Part shown: positions 10,201 to 15,399 of the stretch, one piece after another
How positions within the stretch are numbered: the first letter of the stretch is position 1
Layout of the letters: each line of letters opens with the position of its first letter
Source: Chlamydomonas sphaeroides
Lineage: Eukaryota > Chlorophyta > Chlorophyceae > Chlamydomonadales > Chlamydomonadaceae
Direction: 5' to 3'
Length of the DNA: 15,399 nt
Assembly (NCBI GenBank): GCA_001662425.1
Contig: BDDC01000645.1
Coordinates: forward strand, 21,697-37,095
The notes under the pieces: generated by a model
Told to the model about the DNA's origin: nothing
Seen by the model: only the letters and a program-made list of their open reading frames with translations
Databases searched by the model: none
Translations under genes and position numbers: made by a program

Positions 10201-11130
10201 ACCTGGCGGACTCGGCGCGATCAAGTCCATGCCAGGGACCTGTGCACGGGGAGAGGTGCCACGAGGGGCGTCGCAGTGCCGTAGTTGGGGTGCGGTGGTG
10301 GGGTGCGGTAGTGGGGTTGCAGGAGTGGGGGTGGGTGGGGCTGCGTGATTTGGCGACCGATGATCGATGATGCCTTGCACCTGGTCGGTGTCCTGAGCTG
10401 CAGGCCTTGGAGCCACCCAATACGTACAGCCCAGGGGCCATGCAATGCGTTGCGAACAGCCCACGCACAGCGGTGGCGGCCGCAGCGCTGCACCGTACGT
10501 ACCGATACCCCCACGCGGACAGTGTGTGAGGTGGCGCCCGACCCCCACTCCAGCACACGCACGCGGCACACGCCGCACCCGCAGGAAGTTGTCGGATCGG
10601 TATCTGTAGAAGTAAGCGTCCCTCAGCAGCAGCGTGACGTGGTCGCCCAGCATGACCTGCGGGCAGGTGGGGTAAAGACAGCGATATCGTCATACGAACG
10701 TCAAGGGGACCGGAAGACGTCCTGGGTCCCGGGGGGCATCGCGGCACACACCGCATGGGCAAGCGGCGGTGTGTGCACCAGGGGCGGGTTGGTTGCCCGG
10801 TACACCGGTCAAACCCTGGGGTGAGAGCGGGCCTGACTGCGAGGTACGGATGTTGCAAAGTTAATGCGTTCGCATTTCACGGACCTTTCTTCGGGCCGTC
10901 ATCAGCAGCAGCGGCAACTCGGGCAGCGCCGGGTCCCCGGCAATGGTGAAGTTTCGCAGAAAGGGCGCCGGGAGAGCTGCGCTTGGGACCCCCGCCCAGG
11001 CCGACTCGGAGAAGTCCAGGAAACGGGCTGACACGATGGCCGTGGTGACCAATGGATCCAGCATGGCTGCCGCCAGCTCTGGCCCCGAGCGCACGGTCAC
11101 TGTCAGCCCCGCGGCTGTCATGCCGGCGGC
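1045..11130 (-). CDS. Membrane receptor-like protein kinase (TKL-like), multi-exon gene; 5' end not resolved
   Basis: Predicted single-pass receptor-like kinase: extracellular block, Pro-rich linker, second extracellular block, transmembrane helix, cytoplasmic kinase. Proposed exons in transcription order: ~11130-10885, 10656-10579 (or -10572), 10065-9667, 9574-9083, 8961-8861, 8693-8617, 8122-8050, 7861-7783, 7715-7617, 7549-7324, 7021-6657, (unclear) ~6023-5820, 5189-5133, 4987-4856, 4696-4640, 4400-4263, 4041-3967, 3856-3800, 3551-3489, 3085-3065, 2843-2776, 2222-2174, 1763-1660, 1475-1412, 1251-1045. Every junction from 8961 to 6657 and from 5189 to 1045 is GT-AG and keeps frame, and the joined kinase has its motifs in the canonical order. 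From family knowledge, such kinases phosphorylate Ser/Thr (sometimes Tyr) downstream of an outside signal. Ligand and substrate are unknown. The first coding exon with a signal peptide was not found. Automated annotation may split this locus into several genes. Confidence 0.8.
1412..3551 (-). CDS. Kinase domain, activation segment and C-lobe (six exons)
   Basis: Exons 3551-3489, 3085-3065, 2843-2776, 2222-2174, 1763-1660 and 1475-1412. The first reads DFGISRLRESVLVTKNPEAGT (split here as DFGISRLRES and VLVTKNPEAGT). A 21-nt micro-exon gives AAYLAPE. Next come CYDVQQSGLTHKADCYSYA and VILW, then EMLSGEQPWLGLSPVQ, then IAVEVTLMKRRLRLP and RWPTKLVRLLVECW. The last reads DPDPYRRPAAADIVKQLMLV. The junctions at Trp (VILW|E and ECW|D) are phase 2. 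Motifs DFG, APE, D-YSYAVILWE and CW-DP-RRP are complete and typical of TKL kinases. Activation-loop Ser and Thr (SR, SV, VTK, GT) could be phosphorylated. Confidence 0.92.
2115..2165. repeat. ACGGT/ACGGC pentamer microsatellite
   Basis: About ten imperfect copies of a 5-bp unit (ggtac / ggcac / ggtgc variants). It lies inside the intron between kinase exons 2222-2174 and 1763-1660, a few bases past the donor. Confidence 0.85.
2298..2330. repeat. Intronic hairpin with 10-bp perfect stem
   Basis: CACGACACGA at 2298-2307 is the exact reverse complement of TCGTGTCGTG at 2321-2330, with a 13-nt loop. It lies in the intron upstream of exon 2222-2174. Function unknown. Confidence 0.7.
2945..2965 (-). 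pseudogene. Decayed duplicate of the APE micro-exon
   Basis: This 21-nt block would read STYRAPE, against AAYLAPE in the working micro-exon at 3085-3065. The similarity extends into the downstream intron (GAGAGCCG), and the offset is exactly 120 bp. The acceptor AG is replaced by GT, and the donor GT by CT, so it should not be spliced in. It sits in the intron between exons 3085-3065 and 2843-2776. Confidence 0.7.
3800..5189 (-). CDS. Kinase domain, N-lobe and catalytic loop (six exons)
   Basis: Exons 5189-5133, 4987-4856, 4696-4640, 4400-4263, 4041-3967 and 3856-3800 are all phase 0. In order they read: DVVQILPTVLGK joined to GGFSRVHEGLYRG (Gly-loop LGKGGFSRV); RVAVKQIL (ATP-anchoring Lys); a loop ending in VLAQ joined to ELEVLGRCRHDNIVRVLAA, which holds the helix-C Glu; FLVLELMETTLDRLLYRE (hinge and helix D); VVHIALEIAKGLAYLHP; then IIHRDLK joined to PANVLLNN (HRDLKPAN catalytic loop) and AVKIS. 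These match the TKL group (family knowledge). Introns are short with consensus donors (GTGGGT, GTGGGC, GTGAGC). No catalytic residue is missing, so an active enzyme is expected. Confidence 0.92.
5820..6023 (-). CDS. Juxtamembrane exon before the kinase domain
   Basis: It reads PWACPVETSPLADDSEGATA, then GVELVTNLTRLRDDMTLWAPSE, and ends at the donor GAG|GTACGT in phase 0, joining the next exon. The start is uncertain: phase-0 acceptors lie at 6023 (ATGTAG) and 5978 (ATCGAG). A further short exon around 6175-6090 (reading VGLPARPPVQMPRAAM after ACACAG) may come before it, but I found no in-phase donor. Confidence 0.6.
6539..6555. repeat. ATGC tetramer microsatellite
   Basis: About four copies of ATGC within the proposed intron between kinase-gene exons 7021-6657 and ~6023-5820. 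Confidence 0.8.
6657..7021 (-). CDS. Transmembrane helix and juxtamembrane segment
   Basis: The acceptor CGCCCTTCTCAG joins in phase 1 to complete the helix GAVLLLALAGAAWALLRRR, about 25 hydrophobic residues with the previous exon. The stop-transfer Arg triplet puts the following part in the cytoplasm. The juxtamembrane segment is Ala/Ser/Gln-rich (SGKAAQLLSSLAAPALTLSP) and contains VLGSGSSAAVYACVAPL, which resembles a kinase Gly-loop although the real one lies further on. The proposed donor is CCG|GTGCGA, phase 0, at 6657. A later donor after HSSMTG (GTAGCT) is possible. Confidence 0.7.
7324..7549 (-). CDS. Membrane-proximal extracellular exon and start of the transmembrane helix
   Basis: The acceptor GCATGCTGCAG gives SMRLKVLPPVVDWLSPP, a short Pro stretch (ARPPPSPPPAP), then a flexible Gly/Ser linker (QGEGGGGSKQDTT) and AIAAGCAVG, the first half of the transmembrane helix. 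The exon ends GGGG|GTGAGC in phase 1. A small intron (7323-7022) therefore interrupts the helix. The domain-linker-helix order is the usual layout just outside a receptor kinase membrane span. Confidence 0.75.
7617..7715 (-). CDS. Second extracellular domain, exon E
   Basis: A pyrimidine-rich acceptor (GCCTCTCCTCCCAG) precedes APIGGAGSSGQGLYRL then GCRQQLRPYIDWCATPN. Two Cys residues could form disulfides with those in exons A-C. Both ends are phase 0 (donor AAT|GTGTCA). The intron downstream is almost pure pyrimidine at its 3' end. Confidence 0.65.
7783..7861 (-). CDS. Second extracellular domain, exon D
   Basis: Entered from exon C in phase 2 through the acceptor GTGCACAG, it reads LTGWKPRHSGPPWLPPSMTT and ends SRTRP at a GTGTGC donor in phase 0. 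A competing frame (containing VNDNPLTHPPRVL) also looks coding but fits neither neighbouring splice phase. Moderate confidence. Confidence 0.5.
8050..8122 (-). CDS. Second extracellular domain, exon C
   Basis: The acceptor CTCTTTGCAG is followed by APVPNNYVVRTLEVAALCRSL. The donor GA|GTGAGT is the volvocine consensus. Phase 1 in, phase 2 out. This is the most clearly coding part of the second extracellular block, with a predicted amphipathic helix (VRTLEVAALCRSLV). No named domain recognised. Confidence 0.7.
8617..8693 (-). CDS. Second extracellular domain, exon B
   Basis: After the acceptor ACGTACAG the exon reads LHGRCWAHFSILHDMAF then VGYDVDTI. It enters in phase 2 and leaves in phase 1 at ATCG|GTAGGC. 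Phases match both neighbours, which is the main support. The surrounding introns are less GC-rich. No named domain recognised. Confidence 0.6.
8861..8961 (-). CDS. Second extracellular domain, exon A
   Basis: The acceptor CTCTCCAG precedes VVNFAAAKRPPDMPGQQN, then ISLGMEQSGCVNDTG. There are two potential N-glycosylation sequons (NIS, NDT) and one Cys. Donor CG|GTGCGC is phase 2 and joins the next exon at 8693 in frame. I know no named domain for this segment; it is read as extracellular because it lies between the Pro-rich linker and the transmembrane helix. Confidence 0.55.
9083..9990 (-). CDS. Pro/Ala-rich extracellular linker of the receptor-like kinase
   Basis: On the minus strand this encodes long runs of PPAPVPPPPVPPPP type and Ala-Pro repeats. 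The stretch resembles the Hyp-rich rods that separate globular domains in volvocine wall proteins such as pherophorins (family knowledge). The underlying DNA repeats are mostly 15-mers. The frame of the first part (to about 9667) differs from that of the second (9574-9083). An intron 9666-9575 (donor GTAGCG, acceptor CACCCCCAG, 92 nt, phase 0) would join them. At the far end, a donor GAT|GTGCAG at 9083 and an acceptor before 8961 give a 121-nt intron of clearly lower GC. Such rods are normally Pro-hydroxylated and O-glycosylated. The opposite-strand Gly-rich ORFs here are shadows. Confidence 0.65.
9516..9560. repeat. 8-bp tandem repeat (GGTGCGTG)n
   Basis: Five perfect head-to-tail copies at 9516-9555 and a partial sixth lie within the Pro-rich coding region. 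On the minus strand they encode HPRTHAPT-type residues. Since 8 is not a multiple of 3, gain or loss of one copy changes the reading frame. Confidence 0.9.
9771..9945. repeat. GC-rich minisatellite, 15-bp units
   Basis: Repeats of GGCGGCACGGGCGGG type with GCG-rich variants. On the minus strand these encode the PVPPPP / PAPPAP core of the linker. The plus strand carries closely spaced G runs that could form G-quadruplexes. Confidence 0.85.
9960..10065 (-). CDS. Extracellular exon leading into the Pro-rich linker; two competing frames
   Basis: The acceptor ACTGCATGCAG places an exon start at 10065. In phase 0 the frame reads ARRALSWCLKARELG and IACTPTPEPTLAPEP and runs directly into the Pro-rich stretch, with very high G/C at third positions. 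In phase 1 the frame reads AQLVLEGQGAGIL and HSVFQDCLYP, which looks more like the preceding beta-strand domain. That frame meets a TGA near 9970 unless the GTGAGC donor after the GAGIL codons is used. The sequence alone does not decide; a transcript read would. Confidence 0.45.
10572..10656 (-). CDS. Second N-terminal extracellular exon
   Basis: A strong acceptor (CCTGCCCGCAG) precedes VMLGDHVTLLLRDAYFYRY and SDNFLR. The strand-turn-strand pattern continues the previous exon in frame. Two donors are possible: CGG|GTGCGG, which ends the exon at 10579 in phase 0, or CGGC|GTGTGC, which ends it at 10572 in phase 1. The choice fixes the reading frame of the next exon at 10065 and is not settled here. 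Confidence 0.65.
10885..11130 (-). CDS. N-terminal extracellular exon of the receptor-like kinase
   Basis: The frame reads on from a Met at 11121-11119 through LTVTVRSGPELAAAMLDP, then FLDFSESAWAGV and LRNFTIAGDPALPELPLLL. Alternating short hydrophobic strands and an N-linked glycosylation sequon (NFT) suit an extracellular beta-rich fold. From memory, volvocine receptor kinases begin with this kind of segment; that is recall, not a search result. The donor is AAG|GTCCGT (exon end 10885), phase 0, which joins the acceptor before 10656. The 5' boundary is open. A pyrimidine-rich acceptor ending in CCAG lies about 20 bases upstream of the Met, so the true start, expected to carry a signal peptide, probably lies on an upstream exon I could not identify. 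Confidence 0.6.
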
Positions 11131-11730
11131 ATGCCTGGAGGGAATTACGCCACGGCAGCAGGATGGGGCGGTGGAAAGTCGGGGACCAAGAGTGCGGCTC
11201 CGCCGTGCCACTATGCTTGTTTGCGCAATGTTTTGGCCCCCTGGAGACAATGCACAATCGACGTGGCTTGCGCGAGGAGCGTTGAGAGAGGCAGGGACTA
11301 GACCATGCCGCACGGAGGGGGGCAACCAAGCCGTCTACGCTTCCTACGAGACGCGGCAACGCGTCTGACTTTCAAGTACGTCGCTTTCTCTGGCCAATAG
11401 CTCAAGTTTGTAACGTAAGCAGCGAGCAGCAAGCAGCGCCGGTGAATGATGAAGGAAGCCTGTCGCGTTCGTTGCGTGCGCGATCGCACACGCACCCGAG
11501 GAAGGTCATAGCGACGCTTAGAGCGACGTATCGCAGAACGCCAGTGCGGAGCTCACGACGCCACACTCGTCGAGGCCCCGTTTTTCGTTGCTTCAACATG
11601 ATATCTGCTCAAGGAGCAGCAGCTTCAGCAGTCACTCAAGGAATGCGACATTTGCTTACATCATTACAAGGTACACACTACAAAGTTGTAGAAGATTGCA
11701 TTGAATAATGTGAAGCTGTTGTGCCATCAG
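11131..11730. other. Region upstream of the first recognised kinase-gene exon
   Basis: It probably holds the missing first exon, intron and promoter of the kinase gene. A minus-strand segment near 11500 (VLRYVALSVAMTFLGCVC) is hydrophobic but could not be joined convincingly. Nothing else supported. Confidence 0.35.
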
Positions 11731-12399
11731 CTATGTCAAGTCAGCATAGAGACACACAGCAGACGAACCAACGTGACAACGACGTTGCCGTACAAGGAAG
11801 TATGGCCGTACGTGCGTTTGCAGCGGAGGTCGGCAGAGGTCGGTAGACCCCACGAAACGGATCTTGAAGCCCCCAGAGTGCAGAATGAGGGAAACACTTT
11901 GGGGCTTCTCGGCCGCGGCGGCCGCCGTGCGGGCGGTTGCCGTCAAAGCAAGAAACGCGTCGTCGTCCGCGTCCTCCTCGTCATTAAGGTGGTCATCTAC
12001 TAACTCCTCGGTGCCCCACCCCGCCGGGTGGCTGCGGACCGCGCAGACCCGGAGGACCCGCCGCGGGGCGCGCCCTCTCCTGTCTTCTTTGGCCCGGAGC
12101 GCCCGCCCGCCGCGCCGCTCGCTGCCGCCATGCGTGGGCGCCTGCAACTCCTTCGCGGCGATCATGACGGAAGCCATGGACGCGGCGGAGCCTGATCTGC
12201 CCTGGGATCCCGACTTATTGTGTGTCCGGGTCTGGTGCAGCGCCTGCTGGGTCCCGGGTTGGGTTGTTGTAGCCCCGGGCGGCAGTTGCTCCCTCTTCGC
12301 GCCTGGTCTGACTCGTTGTGCGGGTGCCTGTGATGCTTGCTGGCGGGTTGGATGTAGGGTGCTGCTTTCGGCCCTATGGGGTCTCGCGTTGAGTGCCAA
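11731..12399 (-). CDS. Hypothetical ORF with acidic, Ala-rich segment
   Basis: A 222-codon ORF. The most coding-like part runs from a Met at 12177 to about 11890: MASVMIAAKELQAPTHGGSE, an Arg-rich stretch, then EELVDDHLNDEEDADDDAF and LALTATARTAAAAAEKP, with high third-position G/C. The remainder looks like intron or untranslated sequence. The Asp/Glu cluster before a hydrophobic Ala-rich helix recalls N-termini of some transposon-encoded proteins, but no catalytic motif is visible. A plus-strand ORF (11864-12439) overlaps it and looks less convincing. It lies about 0.6 kb upstream of the kinase gene and is unlikely to be its first exon, because it has no signal peptide. Confidence 0.3.
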   Translation of the reverse strand: MALNARPHRAESSTLHPTRQQASQAPAQRVRPGAKREQLPPGATTTQPGTQQALHQTRTHNKSGSQGRSGSAASMASVMIAAKELQAPTHGGSERRGGRALRAKEDRRGRAPRRVLRVCAVRSHPAGWGTEELVDDHLNDEEDADDDAFLALTATARTAAAAAEKPQSVSLILHSGGFKIRFVGSTDLCRPPLQTHVRPYFLVRQRRCHVGSSAVCLYADLT

Positions 12400-12454
12400 A
12401 GTCCGGCTCTCGAGTCCGGCCCGTTCTGGTCCTGAGTGATCCTAGTGACTCGCT

Positions 12455-12490
12455 GTGACGGCCAGGGGAGAAGTCTCCCCTGGTGACGGC
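12455..12490. mobile_element. Palindrome flanked by 8-bp direct repeats; possible end-to-end remnant of a DNA transposon
   Basis: GTGACGGC occurs at 12455-12462 and 12483-12490. Between them lies a 20-bp inverted repeat: arms CAGGGGAGA and TCTCCCCTG around a 2-nt centre. Eight-bp target duplications and ends beginning CAGGG are known from hAT-family transposons (family knowledge). That this is such a remnant is inference; there is no transposase here. Confidence 0.4.
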
Positions 12491-13078
12491 TGGGACGAAG
12501 GTCAGCCTATGCACGCTGCGCGGCTGGCTCGTGAGCCCTTCTCCTTGTGGGGGCGGCGTGCGTGGGGCTGGGGCTCGTCGCCGCCTGGGGCGTGCCGCTG
12601 GTGGTCGTGCGCTTAGGGGCCACGGAGCTCTGCCTCCCGCTGCGGCCCCTTGCTCATCTATAATTTCCCTTTCTCGTCGTCCTCAGGGCCCGAAACACAG
12701 CTGCCACTGCTGTCGCCATCATGTCCGCGCCCCCAGCGGCCGCTTGTGGCCGCCACCGCACTGCTGGATGCTGTGCGGCGACGATGAGCATTAGTAGTGG
12801 AAAGCGCCGCCACGATTTGCGGCAGTTGCTGTGGCGTGCGCGAGCCCCGCTAGGCTCCAACACATGTTACACAAGAGTTATGATGGGATAGATACGCCTA
12901 CGCGCCAGGCTGGGGCGTCAGGTTCGCGGGTAGGTCGGGTCATCCCAGGTATCCCGGCCACGAACGAGCACGCTGCTCGCCGGCGGGACTGGCTGACGGG
13001 GCTTGCAGCAGCGACGCCCGCCCCGGGGCTGCATCGCCGCTGGGCTGGAGCCTGCGTGCGTATGCGTGTGCGGGCTGT

Positions 13079-13150
13079 AACGCGGTTTGATCCATGGATT
13101 GGGTGAGGGGCGGCAACGCGGTTTAATCCATGGATTGGGTTAGGGGCGGT
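13079..13150. repeat. 36-bp tandem duplication containing a palindrome
   Basis: Two head-to-tail copies, 13079-13114 and 13115-13150, differ at three positions. Each contains the perfect 10-bp palindrome ATCCATGGAT. No gene is supported around it. Confidence 0.9.
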
Positions 13151-13964
13151 GTCGGCGACAGGGCAGGGCAGCAGCCCGACGCCCTACGTAGGCACCGCGT
13201 CGCGCCAAGCTCACCTCGGCCGCTCTGGCCTTCGCCTCGGCAGCAACAAAGCCGCTACCCTCATGCTCTCTTACTGAGCAGGTGGTCCAGCCTTACAAAA
13301 GCAATGGAGGGAGTGCGGGCTGGTGGGCCGTATGTGTGCCGGTAGGTGGCAATGAGGCCGCGGGCCAGCGCGGGTGGCTGGGTCAAGCGCCAGCGGTCGG
13401 TGCGAGGGGACCTCAACCCTTTCGGGTGCAGCGCAGCGTGAGCACCAGCACCAATGTGCCGTCGGGCGTGGTGGTGATCACCATGAGCGGTTAGAACTTG
13501 GAAGGCCTCTGCTCGGGCTACTCGGGCGCATTGGCGTGGGGCGAGGGCGGGACAGTGAGCGCCGTACTGTTTTGGCGCGTCCTCGACCTCTCCTCTTTAT
13601 ATTGAGGGCCGTGTCATGCAGGCCATTCGCCTAGGCTAGAACTGGGGATGCGCCAGAGGTGTGCGCCACGGCACATGGCGCCGATGCAGTGCAGGGCCGG
13701 CACTTGGCTCTGACCGCCGTGCGTCTCCTCTCACTGCCCATGCACTCTCTGCCTGGCCAGCGAGCGCCAAGGTAGGTTGTAATAATCAAATAGCGATACC
13801 GGTACCGGCATGTAGCAGGGATGTCCACATAGTAGCGCGGAGGTGGTGGGTGTGGTTGGAGGGCGCATTGCAGTTGGATGTAAGGTTGGGTGAGTGGGTG
13901 CTTGCGCGTGAGGGGCCAGCACCCTCCAAGAGAACAGCAGATGGCACACGAGCGCTGCATGGTG

Positions 13965-13978
13965 CCTAGCTAGCTAGG
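13965..13978. repeat. 14-bp perfect palindrome CCTAGCTAGCTAGG
   Basis: Perfect self-complementary site with no flanking direct repeat. A second palindrome lies 36 bases on. No function can be assigned. Confidence 0.7.
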
Positions 13979-14013
13979 ATATGTAGGTGTAGCTAGCCCC
14001 ACGGCGGGTGCTA

Positions 14014-14027
14014 GAAGACGCGTCTTC
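14014..14027. repeat. 14-bp perfect palindrome GAAGACGCGTCTTC
   Basis: Perfect self-complementary site in a stretch with no supported gene. No flanking duplication seen. Confidence 0.7.
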
Positions 14028-14601
14028 GCCATGACGAGGTCCACTAAACCCGGGCGGGGCGTGCTGTGCCACGTGTGCGTGGAATCCTGTTCTACTTGAC
14101 ACTTTCACACATGGAACGAGGTCCTGCTGGCACACAGCCAGCACGCACCAGGAGGCCTCCTGGCCAGCGCCAACTCTCTCAAGTTCGGGACCCCGGCAAA
14201 CATACTCCACAAGTAGTTGACAGTGCGCTACAATGCTGGCATCCTATGGCAAAGCGGTAGCCTTCCTGAAGAGGGCTCCTGGCTGCCACATAGCCGTGTG
14301 AGCTGTCAAACGCAGCACAGCGCACACACATCAGGTGACGCTCAACTCTTCAATACTCGATCCCAGCGACCTACCATCGACCATGAAACCAACCTGGGAT
14401 CTGTGGGAGCGCATATTATGTTCTCGGTGCGCGAGAACAGGCCAGAAACCCAAGAGCACGGGAGTGACGAGTGGCGAGCAGGGGAGATGGATGGTGGCGA
14501 GTCCGTCCCCACGGTTTCGCGCATACCAATGACCAACTTCTTTCTGTAGGACAATTGTTGAAGACTTCTTAGAGCTCCTACGTACTTTCCCAAGTATGTA
14601 T

Positions 14602-14640
14602 GGTACGTCAAGGGTAATCATGATTACCCTTGGGTACGTC
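14602..14640. mobile_element. 22-bp perfect palindrome flanked by 8-bp direct repeats
   Basis: GGTACGTC occurs at 14602-14609 and 14633-14640. Between them, 14610-14631 is a perfect palindrome with arms AAGGGTAATCA and TGATTACCCTT. The layout is the same as at 12455-12490 but the arm sequence is unrelated. It could be two fused terminal inverted repeats with a target duplication, or a protein-binding site. Confidence 0.4.
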
Positions 14641-15084
14641 GGGGGCGGGGGCACCCGGGGGCATTCCGTGCACGTAGTAGCCTCTGACCACCGTCGCCAC
14701 CGCCTAGTATTAAGAGGCCCATCACCCTTCTTATAGATGCTGCACAAGTTAATGTGCTATCGGATGTTTACTGGGGCCGTATCGCACATCGACCAACGTC
14801 AGGGAGCGATTGGTTCTACCGTGTATGCGACTGGCTCTAGTTACTGCTAGATATTCATGAATCAGTCACCCTGAAGTTTGCTACGCATGGGCGGGGCACT
14901 GTCACATTTTTGTAGTGTCTTCAATCCTTCTCCTAGCGTTCGTTGCTTCTACGACTTGCAGCTGCTGTCGACGCAAAAGTATTTACTCTTTTCCCTTTAC
15001 AGCGCATTTCGAGTTCTACACATGCGGAAGCCGCTGCAAGCCGCGGTGGATCGGCGCGTGGAGTCCTAAGTGCAGGATACGGAT

Positions 15085-15399
15085 ATGATGGAGCGAAATG
15101 TAGAGCGCAGCAGGCCGGTCGGGTCGCCGGGTTCGGCAGGATTGCTCGAGCAGCAGGTGGTCGGCGCCTGGCTCGCGACCGATGAGCAGGTACCTTCATC
15201 AGGGGTTGCATTCAACAGCACATTTGGCGCCCACGAGTCAGGCGCGGACGCGGGCGGGCCGCACATGGTTACGGGCACTCCCGCCCTGACCCCGCGCGTC
15301 AGCCTCGCGCCCCAGCCACCCCCGGCCAACCCGCCGCGCGCCTCCATACCACGCTCAGAGGCCAGCCTGCAGGTCATCCCGCCCGCAGCGCACTGCTAT
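15085..15399 (+). CDS. Start of an unidentified plus-strand gene, cut by the window edge
   Basis: From ATG at 15085 a frame stays open for 105 codons to the end of the window: MMERNVERSRPVGSP, LLEQQVVGAWLATDEQV, then a Pro/Ala-rich part (SLAPQPPPANPPRASIP). A TAA lies in frame at 15067-15069, so this Met is the first possible in this exon. Third-position G/C rises along the ORF. A classic acceptor (CTTTTCCCTTTACAG) ends at 15002 and suggests an upstream intron, perhaps in the 5' untranslated region. An overlapping minus-strand ORF (15066-15377) is the alternative. No family recognised. Confidence 0.4.
   Translation, partial: MMERNVERSRPVGSPGSAGLLEQQVVGAWLATDEQVPSSGVAFNSTFGAHESGADAGGPHMVTGTPALTPRVSLAPQPPPANPPRASIPRSEASLQVIPPAAHCY

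Larger units (their letters stand above)
12491..15084. other. Stretch without a supported gene
   Basis: It contains the 36-bp tandem repeat, three palindromes and scattered short ORFs. A plus-strand acceptor at about 12685 (TCTCGTCGTCCTCAG) precedes a coding-like run ending near 12790. A short run at 13430-13494 reads VQRSVSTSTNVPSGVVVITM on plus, and on minus MVITTTPDGTLVLVLTLR. A 110-codon plus ORF lies at 14217-14549. None can be joined into a gene. Confidence 0.35.

Noticed and set aside
11864..12439. Plus-strand 191-codon ORF as a gene
   Set aside because: It overlaps the minus-strand ORF that has the better codon pattern; it shows Cys/Trp-rich random composition and no recognisable motif.

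Overview
The window looks like nuclear DNA of a volvocine-type green alga (Chlamydomonadales). It is GC-rich and has many short exons with strongly G/C-ending codons. Introns have GTGAG/GTGCG/GTGGG donors and pyrimidine-rich acceptors ending in CAG. One gene encodes a long Pro-rich stretch between globular parts, as in volvocine surface proteins. I see no operons, tRNAs, rRNAs or CRISPR arrays. All assignments come from reading the sequence; no search was run.

The dominant feature is one large gene on the minus strand, from about 11130 down to a stop at 1045, reconstructed here exon by exon. It encodes a membrane-anchored receptor-like protein kinase. In protein order: an N-terminal extracellular block (about 11130-10572), a long Pro/Ala-rich linker (about 10065-9083), a second, Cys-containing extracellular block (8961-7324), one transmembrane helix followed by Arg-Arg-Arg (across 7324/7021), a cytoplasmic juxtamembrane segment (7019-5820), a complete TKL-like kinase domain in 12 short exons (5189-1412), and a 68-residue C-terminal tail (1251-1045). 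Splice phases close exactly over two long runs: 1092 nt (364 codons with stop) for the kinase and tail, and 1020 nt (340 codons) from 8961 to 6657. All catalytic motifs are intact: Gly-loop, VAVK, HRDLKPAN, DFG, APE, and the RRP near the end. The first exon with a signal peptide was not found, and the splicing around 10065-9960 and 6656-6024 is uncertain.

The most unusual observations are: (1) a 21-nt micro-exon carrying the APE motif, with a decayed second copy exactly 120 bp downstream whose two splice sites are both lost; (2) an 8-bp tandem repeat, not a multiple of three, inside the Pro-rich exon; (3) two short palindromes (12463-12482 and 14610-14631), each flanked by 8-bp direct repeats, the layout of a transposon reduced to its two ends.

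Outside the kinase gene, evidence is thin. A minus-strand ORF at 11731-12399 has an acidic, Ala-rich stretch. The right edge holds the start of a plus-strand ORF that runs off the window (15085-15399). The stretches 1-1044, 11131-11730 and 12400-15084 contain repeats and palindromes but no gene I can support.
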